Assembly (NCBI GenBank): GCA_035906235.1
Contig: JAMIFN010000053.1
Location: forward strand, 1 to 57,104
Length of the DNA stretch: 57,104 nt
DNA from: JAMIFN01 sp035906235
GTDB taxonomy: Bacteria; Pseudomonadota; Gammaproteobacteria; Burkholderiales; Burkholderiaceae_C
Direction: 5' to 3'
The position numbers and the translations under genes were made by a program. Shown here one piece after another: positions 16,549 through 25,264 of this stretch (positions are counted from its first letter, which is position 1; each line of letters begins with the position of its first letter). Below the pieces are notes generated by a model, which worked only from the letters and a program-made list of their open reading frames with translations, had not been told where the DNA came from and searched no databases.

Positions 16549-17923
16549 TTTTTGATAGAGCATTTTGGGGCTTTTCTAAAGCCTGAACAAAGCTGGCGTG
16601 TAGGCTGCGCGCCAATATCTGCGCCAATTCTGGGCTGAGCACAAAGGGGGGCATGACATAGATGCTGCGCCCTATGGGGCGTATCAGCAAACCATGCTCG
16701 CGCCCGGCTAAATGCAGCTGCGCGCTGAATTCGGGCGGGGCAAATTCAGCCTTGATGTCGCAGGCGGCGATGCAGCCGATTTGGCGGTAATTTTCGGTGC
16801 GCTTATCTTCACGCAGGCCTTGCATGGCGTGAGCTAGCAAGCGCGATTGTTCGTCTAAGCTGGCCAGAACCCCGCCTTCCAGCGCGTCTAGAGTGGCCAA
16901 GGCCGCTGCGCAAGCCAAGGGATTGCCGGTGTAGGAGTGCGAATGCAAAAAACCTTTGGCGATGTCATCGCTTAGAAACGCCGCAAAAATGTTGTGCTGG
17001 CTGAGCACGATAGACAGGGGCAAAGTGCCGCCCGTAATGCCCTTGCTCAGGGTGAAGAAGTCGGGCCAATCGCCAGCCTTCGGGTCGGCGGGCAGGCTAT
17101 GTTCCCAGGCGAAAAAGCGCCCTGTACGCCCACAGCCCACGGCAATTTCATCGGCAATCAGATGTACGCCATATTGCGTACACAGTTGGCGTGCACGGCG
17201 CAAATACGCAGCTGGGTACATATTCATGCCACTTGCGGCCTGCACCAGCGGCTCCAAAATCAGGGCGGATATTTCATGTGCCTGCGCTTGCAGGGCCTTT
17301 TCTACGGCGGTTAGCGCCACTGCCATCTGCGCCTCTTGCTGCAGCGGGTCGGCGCAAGCGGGCGAGGCAATCAAAATCGGCTGCTGGATCAAGGCATCGT
17401 AAGTGCGGCGAAATATCGCGACATCAGTCACCGCCAGCGCGCCCAAAGTTTCGCCGTGGTAGCTGCCCTGCAGACAGACAAAGCGCTGCTTACTTGGCTG
17501 CCCCGTATTGCGCCAGTAGTGAAACGACATTTTTAGCGCAACTTCTACCGCGCTAGCACCATCGCTGCCATAAAAAGCATGGCCTAGATGTCCGCCTGTG
17601 CGTGCCGATAGGCGCTCGGCCAAAGCGACTGCCGGCTCGTGCGTGCAGCCCGCCAGCATGACATGGGGCAGGCGCTGCAGCTGCGCGCTAATGCCCTGGG
17701 CGATACCAGCGTGCGCATGGCCGAGCAAATTGACCCACCAGCTGCTGATGGCATCAAAATAAGCCTTACCTTGCTCGTCATACAACCAAGCGCCCTGCCC
17801 ACGGCTGATAGCCAACGGGGGTTGTTTGTGTGCCAACTGCATTTGCGTGCAAGGGTGCCAGACGGCAGCCAAAGAGCGTTCGGACAAACTCAGGTTTTTG
17901 GGGCTAGGGCTGTGGTGCTGCAT
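16535..17923 (-). CDS. bioA: Adenosylmethionine-8-amino-7-oxononanoate aminotransferase
   Basis: BioA is the PLP enzyme that converts 8-amino-7-oxononanoate to 7,8-diaminopelargonate with SAM as amino donor, in biotin synthesis. From the ATG at 17923 it is 462 residues. Visible motifs are VWHPCTQM near the N-terminus, SSWWVNLLGHAH, YGSDGASAVEVALKM (phosphate loop), the Asp-containing LIADEIAVGCGRTG, and the PLP Lys in TLSKGITGG, followed by HSHSYTGNPLACAA. The other bio genes are not in the window, so biotin genes are scattered. Its last codons come from a dispersed repeat. Confidence 0.95.
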   Translation of the reverse strand: MQHHSPSPKNLSLSERSLAAVWHPCTQMQLAHKQPPLAISRGQGAWLYDEQGKAYFDAISSWWVNLLGHAHAGIAQGISAQLQRLPHVMLAGCTHEPAVALAERLSARTGGHLGHAFYGSDGASAVEVALKMSFHYWRNTGQPSKQRFVCLQGSYHGETLGALAVTDVAIFRRTYDALIQQPILIASPACADPLQQEAQMAVALTAVEKALQAQAHEISALILEPLVQAASGMNMYPAAYLRRARQLCTQYGVHLIADEIAVGCGRTGRFFAWEHSLPADPKAGDWPDFFTLSKGITGGTLPLSIVLSQHNIFAAFLSDDIAKGFLHSHSYTGNPLACAAALATLDALEGGVLASLDEQSRLLAHAMQGLREDKRTENYRQIGCIAACDIKAEFAPPEFSAQLHLAGREHGLLIRPIGRSIYVMPPFVLSPELAQILARSLHASFVQALEKPQNALSKTIAI

Positions 17924-17981
17924 GGGGGCATTATCGGCCGGTGGATGGCGATGGGCTGTGCTGGGGGAGCGAGCAACCAAG

Positions 17982-18002
17982 AAAAAACCGCCCGAAGGCG
18001 GT
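17982..18002 (-). terminator. Rho-independent terminator after hpf
   Basis: On the minus strand, ACCGCC-TTCG-GGCGGT is followed by TTTTTT, a six-pair stem with a UUCG tetraloop. It lies 36 bp past the hpf stop. Confidence 0.85.
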
Positions 18003-18037
18003 GTGGAGCAACTGGAACAGCAAATGCAGGTGTGGGC

Positions 18038-18370
18038 TTAAGCCGGCATCTGCCCTGTGGGTACTGCGTGCGACGCTTTGGTTTTTTGTTTGTGCTTCTC
18101 GACCAAGCGATCGAGTTTGGAGATCAGCTCATCAATGGCGGCATACATATTGGTGTGCTGGCTATGTGCAAACAGGTCTTGCCCCTTCATGCGGATATTG
18201 CATTCGGCTTTTTGCTGGCCGACTTTGCCTTTGGGCGTCTCGACGCTCAGTAGCACTTTGACATCCAGCGCGTGGTCAAAGTGGCGCGCAATCGAGGCCA
18301 ATTTATCTTGTACATAGCTGCGTAGGGCAGGGGTGATTTCCAGGTGGTGGCCACTGATAATCAAATTCAT
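18038..18370 (-). CDS. hpf: Ribosome hibernation promoting factor
   Basis: HPF/YfiA-type proteins bind the 30S decoding region and drive formation of inactive 100S ribosomes in stationary phase. The ATG at 18370 (MNLIISGHHLEITPALRSYV) has AGGAG six bases upstream, which decides the start over a longer frame. The 110-residue product is of the short HPF class, with the conserved KVLLSVETPKG region and the dimer-like DLFAHSQHTNMYAAIDEL segment. A UUCG terminator follows the stop. rpoN and the pts genes that often neighbour it are not present. Confidence 0.94.
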   Translation of the reverse strand: MNLIISGHHLEITPALRSYVQDKLASIARHFDHALDVKVLLSVETPKGKVGQQKAECNIRMKGQDLFAHSQHTNMYAAIDELISKLDRLVEKHKQKTKASHAVPTGQMPA

Positions 18371-18604
18371 ACAAAACTCCTTTCTGGGGATAAAACGCGG
18401 GCGTATGGCGCGCGGCCAAGGCCAGCGGGATGGGAAGTGGGTGAGATCGCTTTTTCCAACTTCCTTGCGAGCCATCATGCACCTAAATTTCGGCCTTGGC
18501 AATCGGGTAGAACAAGACGGGGGATATTCCTACCCTAGGGTAAATCCCTCACTCAACTTCGTGCCAAAATGGGCAATTACCCCTTCAGCCCCGCAAAAAT
18601 CAGT

Positions 18605-19204
18605 ATGAACCCTAGCCCCAGTGCCGACCCCTTAAAGCCATTGACCGATGCACTACAGCATCTGCCTGGCGTGGGGCAAAAATCGGCGGCGCGCATGGCC
18701 TGGCATCTGCTGCAGCATGAACGCACGGGGGCCGCTGAATTGGCGCAGGCTTTGCAACAGGCTTTGGCACATATTCAACACTGCCAGCGCTGCCACACCC
18801 TCAGTGACGCCGCCATTTGCGCGGTTTGTTTAGATGAGAGCCGCGACCACAGCCAGCTCTGCGTGGTGGAAACCCCTAGCGACCAAATTGCCTTAGAGCG
18901 CACCCATACTTATCGCGGCCTGTATTTTGTCTTGATGGGGCGCATGAGCCCCCTGGATGGCACCAAGACCCAAGAGCTAGGTATGCAGGCCTTGCTCAGC
19001 CGCGCTGGTGATGGGCATGTGCAAGAAGTCATCATTGCCACCAGTTTCACGGCAGAGGGTGAAGCCAGCGCCCATGTGTTGGCGCAATTGCTCAGCACAC
19101 GCGGTTTGCGCGTGACCCGCCTGGCACGGGGCGTGCCTGTGGGCAGCGAGTTGGAGTATGTCGATTTAGCCACCATCGCCTATGCGCTAGAAGGGCGGCG
19201 TTGA
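18605..19204 (+). CDS. recR: Recombination mediator protein RecR
   Basis: RecR works with RecF and RecO to load RecA onto gapped single-stranded DNA. From the ATG at 18605 it has 199 residues, the usual length. Seen in order: a helix-hairpin-helix LQHLPGVGQKSAARMAWHLL, a four-Cys zinc motif (CQRCHTLSDAAICAVC), a TOPRIM domain with VVETPSDQIALERT, and a C-terminal Walker B-like stretch ending VPVGSELEYVDLATI. In many genomes recR follows dnaX-ybaB; here that pair lies about 9 kb away on the other strand. A strong terminator follows. Confidence 0.95.
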   Translation: MNPSPSADPLKPLTDALQHLPGVGQKSAARMAWHLLQHERTGAAELAQALQQALAHIQHCQRCHTLSDAAICAVCLDESRDHSQLCVVETPSDQIALERTHTYRGLYFVLMGRMSPLDGTKTQELGMQALLSRAGDGHVQEVIIATSFTAEGEASAHVLAQLLSTRGLRVTRLARGVPVGSELEYVDLATIAYALEGRR

Positions 19205-19246
19205 TGTGGCGGCGTAAGCACGCAGGCGCAGCGTTGCAGGCATGAA

Positions 19247-19273
19247 AAAAACGCCAGGATCGCTGGCGTTTTT
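19247..19273 (+). terminator. Rho-independent terminator after recR
   Basis: The stem AAAAACGCCAG / CTGGCGTTTTT (11 pairs) has a GATCG loop and a T-run at the end. It begins 43 bp past the recR stop and could work in both directions because of the A-run on the other side. Confidence 0.85.
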
Positions 19274-19465
19274 ATGGGGGTTTGCGGTGCTTGATGGCTG
19301 GATAAGCATCAGCTGCGGGTTTGTCTCCTCGCGCCCCGAGTCTGTGACTCGCTGATTTTGCGCCTATGGTACTCGGCTTTGTGGGGTACGCTGCGAGCCG
19401 ATGGTCTAGGGTTTTTACTAGGGTTCGGGCTCGTTATTGCGGCAATTGTGGTGTCCGCAGCAGAT

Positions 19466-20377
19466 TCAGGGCAGGAAATCTTCGACCGAGAAATAGCGTT
19501 CGCCGGTATCGTAGTTCACGCCCAAAATGCGGCTCCCTGCGGGCAATTGCTGGCGCACTTTTTCAATTGCAGCCAAGGTTGCGCCCGAGGAAATACCAAC
19601 AAAAATACCCTCTTCGCGAGCGCTGCGGCGTGCCATCTCTTTGGCCTCTTCGCCTTCGATGGTGATCACCCCATCGAGCAAGCTGGTGTCCAAGTTGGCC
19701 GGAATAAAACCCGTGCCCAAACCTTGCAATGGATGGGGCCCAGGAGGCCCGCCAGAAATCACGGCCGAGGCCGCGGGCTCAACCGCAAAAATCTTGACGG
19801 CCGGGAATTTGGCTTTCAACGCGCGGCCTATGGCGGTTAAATGCCCACCCGTACCCACACCCGTCACAAAGGCATCTATGCCTTCAGGGAAATCATCCAA
19901 AATTTCTTGCGCCGTGCGCACATGCGCGGCAGGGTTGGCGGGGTTCTCAAACTGGTGCGGCATCCATGCGCCTGGGGTTTGCGCCAGCAGCGCTTGCGCG
20001 TGTTCAATGGCGCCCTTGGTGCCTTTTTCTTTGGGCGTGAGCACGATGCTCGCACCATAGGCCTGCACCAGGCGGCGGCGTTCGATGCTCATGCTCTCGG
20101 GCATGACCAAAATGGCTTTATAGCCTTTGACAGCCGCCACCATGGCGATACCGACGCCGGTATTCCCGCTGGTGGGCTCGATGATGGTGCCCCCAGGCGT
20201 GAGCTTGCCGCTTTTCTCGGCATCTTCAATCATGCCCAGTGCAATGCGGTCTTTCAGCGAGCCGCCCGGGTTGGCGCGCTCCAGCTTGAGCCACACCTCA
20301 TGCGTACTGCCAAACAGGCGGTTGATGCGGACATGGGGTGTATTGCCGATGGTGTGCAAAATATCTTGAACTCTCAT
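19466..20377 (-). CDS. cysK: Cysteine synthase A (O-acetylserine sulfhydrylase)
   Basis: This PLP enzyme makes cysteine from O-acetylserine and sulfide. The ATG at 20377 (MRVQDILHTIGNTP) has GGAG nine bases upstream and is preferred over a longer frame. At 303 residues it has the PLP-lysine site NPGGSLKDRIA, the PTSGNTGVG phosphate loop and GVGTGGHLTAIGR. The GPHPLQGLGTGFIP segment matches CysK-type better than CysM-type enzymes. It is convergent with recR, with a terminator in between; its 5' side faces a 337-bp gap. Confidence 0.93.
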   Translation of the reverse strand: MRVQDILHTIGNTPHVRINRLFGSTHEVWLKLERANPGGSLKDRIALGMIEDAEKSGKLTPGGTIIEPTSGNTGVGIAMVAAVKGYKAILVMPESMSIERRRLVQAYGASIVLTPKEKGTKGAIEHAQALLAQTPGAWMPHQFENPANPAAHVRTAQEILDDFPEGIDAFVTGVGTGGHLTAIGRALKAKFPAVKIFAVEPAASAVISGGPPGPHPLQGLGTGFIPANLDTSLLDGVITIEGEEAKEMARRSAREEGIFVGISSGATLAAIEKVRQQLPAGSRILGVNYDTGERYFSVEDFLP

Positions 20378-20714
20378 GAGGGACAATCTCCGAAGGGGGA
20401 CAAAGGAATCGATCAAGCATACACCAGCGTTGGGGCCGATTAGCGCGAAGAGTGGCAGAACGCATCCCTGCTGCATCTCCGAACAATAAATAGGTACTTG
20501 CAGCAGTTTTTCGACAAAATCGTGCCTTGGTTGTGCTTGGCGTTGTGTTTTGCCTAGCTTTTGCCTCATGCTTTCAGAAAAGGCGTGTCAAAATAGCTAT
20601 TAGTCTCTGCAAACCCTGTGGTGGGTGTGATGACTGAGAATGGGTCGATGCCTATTCGCAGTATGAGACAAAGGTTCTCCAAGGTAGCGCACATGGATGC
20701 AAAAGGATATGGCA
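20378..20714. other. Intergenic region upstream of cysK and the DUF4124 gene
   Basis: This region of 337 bp lies between two divergent genes. It contains a short ATAGCTATT fragment near 20588 that resembles the start of the dispersed repeat. No convincing operator, RNA gene or terminator was seen. Confidence 0.4.
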
Positions 20715-21296
20715 ATGAACAAGCAATATAAACCGGTGTTGGGGCTGGCTCTGGGCGTGGTTTGGGCGCTGGCAGCGGGAAGCGCATGGGCGCAGTGGCA
20801 ATGGTTGGATACGGACGGTCGCAAGATTTTTAGCGACAAAGCGCCGCCTTCCTCGATTCCAGAGAGCCAAATTTTGCGCGGCGCGGACGGTCGCCCCTAT
20901 GTATCGTTAGAGAAAACCAAAGCTAAGCCTGCGCCGGAGGAAAAGGCGCCCAGTTATGGCTTCCACGAATTCAAGCCTGAGCCTGTAGCTAGTCCGAAGC
21001 CCAAGGCCGCCAGTCCTGCTGTGCAAAAGCAAGCGACTAAAACGCCCAAAGAGCTAGAGCAAGAGAAAAAAGCACTGGCAGAGAAGGCTGCACAAGAAGC
21101 GCAAGCCAAGCGCCAAGAACAAGAGGTTAAACAAGCCAATTGCAAAAATATCCGCAGCAATTTGGCTACCTTGGATTCTGGGGTGCGTGTTGCCACCACC
21201 AACGAGAAAGGCGAGCGCGCTGTTATGGGTGATCCCCAGCGAGCGAGTGAGCGCCAGCGCTTGCAAACTGCCTTAAAAGACAATCAATGCAATTAA
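20715..21296 (+). CDS. DUF4124 domain-containing exported protein
   Basis: The 193-residue product starts at the ATG at 20715, seven bases after AAAAGGA. A signal peptide ends at AWA-QW. The DUF4124 region follows directly (WQWLDTDGRKIFSDKAPP and a GADGRPYV segment), a small beta domain of unknown function common in betaproteobacterial envelope proteins. The rest is a Lys/Pro linker and a coiled-coil of charged repeats (about residues 110-150), ending with a Cys-containing C-terminal stretch. It precedes zapD on the same strand by about 30 bp. Confidence 0.8.
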   Translation: MNKQYKPVLGLALGVVWALAAGSAWAQWQWLDTDGRKIFSDKAPPSSIPESQILRGADGRPYVSLEKTKAKPAPEEKAPSYGFHEFKPEPVASPKPKAASPAVQKQATKTPKELEQEKKALAEKAAQEAQAKRQEQEVKQANCKNIRSNLATLDSGVRVATTNEKGERAVMGDPQRASERQRLQTALKDNQCN

Positions 21297-21328
21297 TCTG
21301 TGGCGAACCCTAAAAGACGATCTGTACA

Positions 21329-22084
21329 GTGATAGTTTACGAATACCCTTTGAACGAGCGCGTGCGCATCCTGATGCGTCTGGAGCATTTGGGCAATATA
21401 TTGCAAGAACTGCTGGCGCGTGGCGATGCCTTGTCGCATCACTATGCGCTAGACACCTTATTCCAAATGGCAGATGTTTGCGACCAGCGTACCGATCTGA
21501 AATCAGAAATTCTCAAAGAGTTAGAGCGTTATCGGCAAACCGTTCTTAGTTATCGCGGCATTGAAGGGCTGGAACAGCGTGTCAATAAATTATTGGGTGA
21601 AATTGACCATTGCTATAGCAATTTTAATGGCCAATCGGGCAACCTCAGCAGCGAACTCAATGCCTTTGAATGGTTGGTCAGTGTGCGTGGCCGCATTCAC
21701 ATTCCCGCAGGCCTGTGTTCTTTTGATCACCCGTCCTACTTCACTTGGCAATACCAATCGGTCGAGCAGCGTTTGCGCGATTTAGCGCAGTGGACGCAGC
21801 CCCTGCAGTCCATTATGGCCTGCGTGCGTTTGCTCATGCGCCTACTGCGCGACACCGAAGTGGCGCAAAAAGTCATGGCGCAAGAGGGTATGTACCAGCA
21901 AAGCCTGAATACGGGTAAAAACTACCAGTTGCTGCGCATCTCTATGCAGCCCAATATGCAACTTGTGCCCGCCATCAGCGCCCATCGCTTGATGGTTACT
22001 ATTCGCCTGATGCGGCGCGAGGGTGAAAAAATGCTGCACGCGGGCAATGTGCAAGCTGGGTTCGAGCTGGCCCTGTGCAGTTAA
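21329..22084 (+). CDS. zapD: Cell division protein ZapD
   Basis: ZapD (YacF) bundles FtsZ filaments and stabilises the Z ring. The 251-residue protein has the family start IVYEYPLNERVRILMRLEHL and the LNAFEWLVSVRGRI and HPSYFTWQ motifs. The start codon is GTG at 21329. The TAA overlaps the GTG of mutY by 10 bp, so the two are translationally coupled. In most betaproteobacteria zapD lies in the coaE-zapD-yacG or pilD cluster; here it has been moved next to mutY. Confidence 0.94.
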   Translation: MIVYEYPLNERVRILMRLEHLGNILQELLARGDALSHHYALDTLFQMADVCDQRTDLKSEILKELERYRQTVLSYRGIEGLEQRVNKLLGEIDHCYSNFNGQSGNLSSELNAFEWLVSVRGRIHIPAGLCSFDHPSYFTWQYQSVEQRLRDLAQWTQPLQSIMACVRLLMRLLRDTEVAQKVMAQEGMYQQSLNTGKNYQLLRISMQPNMQLVPAISAHRLMVTIRLMRREGEKMLHAGNVQAGFELALCS

Positions 22085-23142
22085 ACCCGCTGCAAGCTGA
22101 CCCTGCCGATATCGCTGACTTTGCCCCGCGCGTCATGGCGTGGCAGCGTCGGCATGGCCGCCACGATCTGCCCTGGCAAGCCAGTTCCGATCCCTACTGC
22201 GTCTGGTTGTCCGAAATCATGTTGCAGCAAACCCAGGTTAGTACGGTATTGGCCTATTACCAGCGGTTTTTGCAAACCTTCCCCACTGTGGGGGCATTGG
22301 CTGCTGCGCCGCAAGACGCGGTCATGCAGCTGTGGGCAGGCCTAGGCTATTACAGTCGCGCGCGCAATCTGCACCGCGCTGCGCAGATGGTAGTGGCAGA
22401 GTTTGGCGGGAGTTTTCCTCAGACAGCAGAGCAATTGCAGCGACTACCAGGCGTGGGCGCTAGCACGGCCGCCGCGATAGCGGCCTTTTGTTTTGGGCAG
22501 CGCGACGCCATTTTTGATGCCAATGTGCAGCGCGTATTGGCGCGTTACTGGGGCTATAGCGCCGATTTGGGGCGTAGCGCGCATAAAAACGAACTCTGGG
22601 CCTTTGCCAAAACCCTGTTGCCACAGCACGATTTGGCGAAAACCATGCCAGCCTATACCCAGGGCATCATGGATTTAGGGGCCATTGTTTGCAAGGCACG
22701 ACAACCCGTCTGCAGCGCCTGTCCCTTAGCCAGCGATTGTGCAGCCTTGGCCGGCGGCCAGCCGACAGCACTGCCGCACATCAGCAAAACGCTGAAACGG
22801 CGTGAGCAGGCGATGTATTTACACTGGCAGCAGCGCGGCGATACCCAGCGCCTAGAGCGCCGCCCCAGTAAGGGGATTTGGGGTGGGTTGTATTGCCTGC
22901 CCGAAGTGAGTGCAGAGCACTACGCGGCACTCACAGCGCAAGAGGGGGCAGTTCGCTTGCCCGTGGTTAAGCATGTGCTCACCCACCGTGATTTGCAGTT
23001 GCACATCGTGCAGCAATATGGGGTTGGAGATGCAGGGGCTACCAAGGATGCTGCTGGGCAGCAGGCTGATTGGTTTGGTTTGCCGCAGATCAGGGGTTTG
23101 GGTCTACCCCAACCCATTGCCAAACTTTTAGGCTCTGCATAA
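22075..23142 (+). CDS. mutY: A/G-specific adenine glycosylase MutY
   Basis: MutY removes adenine mispaired with 8-oxoguanine. The 355-residue protein starts with GTG at 22075, overlapping zapD by 10 bp. Seen in order: the catalytic Glu region LSEIMLQQTQV, the helix-hairpin-helix LQRLPGVGASTAAAIAAF, the catalytic Asp in FDANVQRVL, and the 4Fe-4S loop with four Cys (C-x6-C-x2-C-x5-C). A C-terminal NUDIX-like 8-oxoG recognition domain follows with RRPSKGIWGGLYCLPE. Confidence 0.95.
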   Translation: MQLNPLQADPADIADFAPRVMAWQRRHGRHDLPWQASSDPYCVWLSEIMLQQTQVSTVLAYYQRFLQTFPTVGALAAAPQDAVMQLWAGLGYYSRARNLHRAAQMVVAEFGGSFPQTAEQLQRLPGVGASTAAAIAAFCFGQRDAIFDANVQRVLARYWGYSADLGRSAHKNELWAFAKTLLPQHDLAKTMPAYTQGIMDLGAIVCKARQPVCSACPLASDCAALAGGQPTALPHISKTLKRREQAMYLHWQQRGDTQRLERRPSKGIWGGLYCLPEVSAEHYAALTAQEGAVRLPVVKHVLTHRDLQLHIVQQYGVGDAGATKDAAGQQADWFGLPQIRGLGLPQPIAKLLGSA

Positions 23143-23179
23143 GCGTGCAAACGCATAAGCCTGTGTTTTGGCAGTAGTG

Positions 23180-23830
23180 TCAATTGAACATGCCGTTGCG
23201 GATTAAGCCAACGGCCAAGCCTTCAATCTCAAAGGGTTCGCCCGGCTCCACCACGATGGTAGAAAAATCGGGGTTTTCGGCGTGCAGCTCGATCAAATGC
23301 TGGTTGCGTTGAAAGCGTTTGACGGTGACATCGTCGCCCAGCCGCGCCACCACAATTTGCCCATTGCGCGCTTCTTTGGTGGCGCGCACCGCCAGCAAAT
23401 CGCCATCCAAAATACCCGCATCGCGCATGCTCATGCCTTTGACTTTCAGCAGGTAGTCGGGCTTTTGCGCAAACAGTTCGGGCGCTACGGCATAGCTTTG
23501 CTGCAGATTTTCTTGCGCCAGCACGGGCGAGCCTGCGGCCACGCGGCCGATCAAGGGCAGCAGCATTTGCTGCAGGCTTTCAATGGGCAACACACTTTGC
23601 TTAGGCGCGGGCGTGCTGCGTTTCAGGCGGATGCCACGCGAAGTGCCGCTGACCAGCTCGATCGCCCCTTTACGCGCCAGTGCCTGCAAATGCTCTTCAG
23701 CCGCATTGGCTGACTTAAAGCCCAGTTGCCGCGCAATTTCAGCGCGCGTGGGCGGTGCGCCGGTGTTGGCGATGGCTTCTTCAATCAATTGCAAAATTTC
23801 TTGCTGGCGGGGCGTCAGTGCTACAGTCAT
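23180..23830 (-). CDS. lexA: SOS repressor LexA
   Basis: LexA represses the SOS regulon and cleaves itself when RecA is activated. The 216-residue protein has an N-terminal winged HTH (residues 1-65, TPRQQEILQLIEEAI). The self-cleavage Ala-Gly lies in RVAAGSPVLAQ, and the catalytic pair is Ser (GMSMRDAGILDGD) and Lys (DVTVKRFQR). A good CTG-N10-CAG operator sits 34 bp upstream (23864-23879), consistent with autoregulation. Confidence 0.96.
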   Translation of the reverse strand: MTVALTPRQQEILQLIEEAIANTGAPPTRAEIARQLGFKSANAAEEHLQALARKGAIELVSGTSRGIRLKRSTPAPKQSVLPIESLQQMLLPLIGRVAAGSPVLAQENLQQSYAVAPELFAQKPDYLLKVKGMSMRDAGILDGDLLAVRATKEARNGQIVVARLGDDVTVKRFQRNQHLIELHAENPDFSTIVVEPGEPFEIEGLAVGLIRNGMFN

Positions 23831-23861
23831 GGCTACACCTAAAACACTAGATAAATAAACA

Positions 23862-23881
23862 TACTGGCATTGTAAACAGTA
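23862..23881. promoter_or_regulatory. LexA operator (SOS box)
   Basis: CTG-GCATTGTAAA-CAG (23864-23879) fits the CTG-N10-CAG consensus and extends to a palindromic TACTG...CAGTA. It lies 34 bp upstream of the lexA start and about 40 bp upstream of the divergent asparaginase start, so it could influence both. Confidence 0.8.
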
Positions 23882-23918
23882 TTTTTGCCAAGTTAAAAAA
23901 TTTCATAGCAAAGTATCC

Positions 23919-24953
23919 ATGTCACAAGGGAAAAAACCACAGGGCAGCACCGTGCTGCTGACCACGGGCGGCACGATTGCGGGTTGGGCGGCGCAGGCTG
24001 ATGCCCAAACCCATTACCAAGCGGGCGCGCTGGCGGGGCAGGCTTTGTTGGCGGGTTTGCCGCCTGCCGTGGCGCATTTGCCGGTGCTGGTGGATGATTT
24101 CGCCCGCATCAATAGCAAAGATGCCGATAGCCGTTTTTGGTGGCAGCTTTACCAGCGTCTGCAAGCGCATCTGGCCGATGATGCTGTGGCGGCGGTGGTC
24201 ATCACCCACGGCACCGATACCCTGGAAGAAACGGCGTTTTTCTTGAGTGAAGTGCTGCCCCTGCCGCTGGCCAAACCTGTGGTTTTGGTGGCCGCCATGC
24301 GCCCAGCTAGCCATCCGCAGGCTGATGGCCCGCAGAATTTGGCTGATGCCCTGCAATTGGCGCAGGATGCCAGCTGCGCTCAACGCGGGGTGCTGGTGCT
24401 GTGCGGTGGCTTGGTGTATGCCGCCAGCCAATTGCAAAAATGGCATGGCAGCTTTGTGCAGCCTTTTGTGCAGCGCCAAGCTGTGCAAGATGCACTGGCT
24501 GCGGGTGAGCCTGCGGCTTGGGGAAGCATCGCAGCGGGGCAAGTGCAGTGGCATGGCGATACACTGCATTTTTCAGATAATTTTTGGCAAAAAACGGTGC
24601 AAAACCTGCCTGAGCAGCTATCAAAATTGAACCTTTTAGCAAGCTGCCCACGGGTGGAAATCATCACCAGCCACGCGGGTAGCAGTGCGCTTTTGGTGCA
24701 GGCTTTGCTCACGCAACACGCCACGCATCCATTCTATGGCTTGGTGGTGGCGGGCACGGGCTGCGGCACGGTGCATCAAGATTTAAAACTGGCCTTGCAG
24801 CAAGCGCAAGCTCAAGGCCTGCAAGTGGTGCGCGCCAGCCAATGCCTAGGTACAGTCATTGCCCCGCCTGATGATGCTTTCATCTGCTGGCCAAATTTAA
24901 GCCCTAGGCAGGCGCGGCTGCGTTTGATCTTGCAAGGCCTGCTGGCTGCCTGA
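23919..24953 (+). CDS. L-asparaginase
   Basis: The protein hydrolyses asparagine to aspartate and ammonia. At 344 residues it has both asparaginase/glutaminase signatures: TTGGTIAG with the first catalytic Thr, and THGTDTLEETAFF with the second Thr and Asp. A GPQNLADAL segment (substrate binding) and C-terminal VVAGTGCGTVHQ follow. There is no signal peptide, so it is cytoplasmic, although the sequence resembles type II enzymes. A copy of the dispersed repeat lies inside the gene at 24584-24623 and encodes part of a segment near residues 225-235. It is divergent from lexA. Confidence 0.92.
   Translation: MSQGKKPQGSTVLLTTGGTIAGWAAQADAQTHYQAGALAGQALLAGLPPAVAHLPVLVDDFARINSKDADSRFWWQLYQRLQAHLADDAVAAVVITHGTDTLEETAFFLSEVLPLPLAKPVVLVAAMRPASHPQADGPQNLADALQLAQDASCAQRGVLVLCGGLVYAASQLQKWHGSFVQPFVQRQAVQDALAAGEPAAWGSIAAGQVQWHGDTLHFSDNFWQKTVQNLPEQLSKLNLLASCPRVEIITSHAGSSALLVQALLTQHATHPFYGLVVAGTGCGTVHQDLKLALQQAQAQGLQVVRASQCLGTVIAPPDDAFICWPNLSPRQARLRLILQGLLAA
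24584..24623 (-). repeat. Dispersed repeat copy inside the asparaginase gene
   Basis: On the minus strand it reads GATAGCTGCTCAGGCAGGTTTT, then GCACCGTTTTTTGCC. It is open in the coding frame and encodes a KTVQNLPEQLSK-like segment. Confidence 0.75.
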
Positions 24954-24961
24954 GTGCCCCT

Positions 24962-25219
24962 ATGGAATGCCGCCCAGCTTGCAGCGCCTGCTGCATCGCC
25001 CCCTCTATCAGCAGCCCCATACCCGGCATGCCGCATGGCAAAGCGGCGGGCGTGCCCTGCGTGCAATTGGGCGCAGATGGCCGCTGCCTGATTTTTGGCC
25101 AACCCAGCCGCCCTGCTGTTTGCAGCAGTTTGCGCCCTGAGCCTGCCATGTGTGGCAACAGCCGCGCGCAGGCCTTAGCCACGCTCGGCCACTGGGAAAA
25201 GCTCACGACCCCAGGCTAG
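24962..25219 (+). CDS. YkgJ family cysteine cluster protein
   Basis: The 85-residue protein has the YkgJ/UPF0153 cysteine pattern: C-x-x-C-x-x-C-C near the N-terminus (the ACSACCIAPS segment), a central Cys in GVPCVQLGADGRCLIF, and a final Cys before the C-terminus (PAMCGNS). It probably binds a metal or Fe-S cluster; the function is unknown. It begins 9 bp after the asparaginase stop and 45 bp ahead of guaB, suggesting co-transcription. Confidence 0.82.
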   Translation: MECRPACSACCIAPSISSPIPGMPHGKAAGVPCVQLGADGRCLIFGQPSRPAVCSSLRPEPAMCGNSRAQALATLGHWEKLTTPG

Positions 25220-25264
25220 GGCTGGGCGCGGGCTTTTATAATCTGCCTTTTGGAGTGAAGCACC

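Noticed and set aside
19281..19465. tRNA-like T-loop sequence (GGGTTCGGGCTC)
   Set aside because: No acceptor or anticodon stem could be fitted around it.
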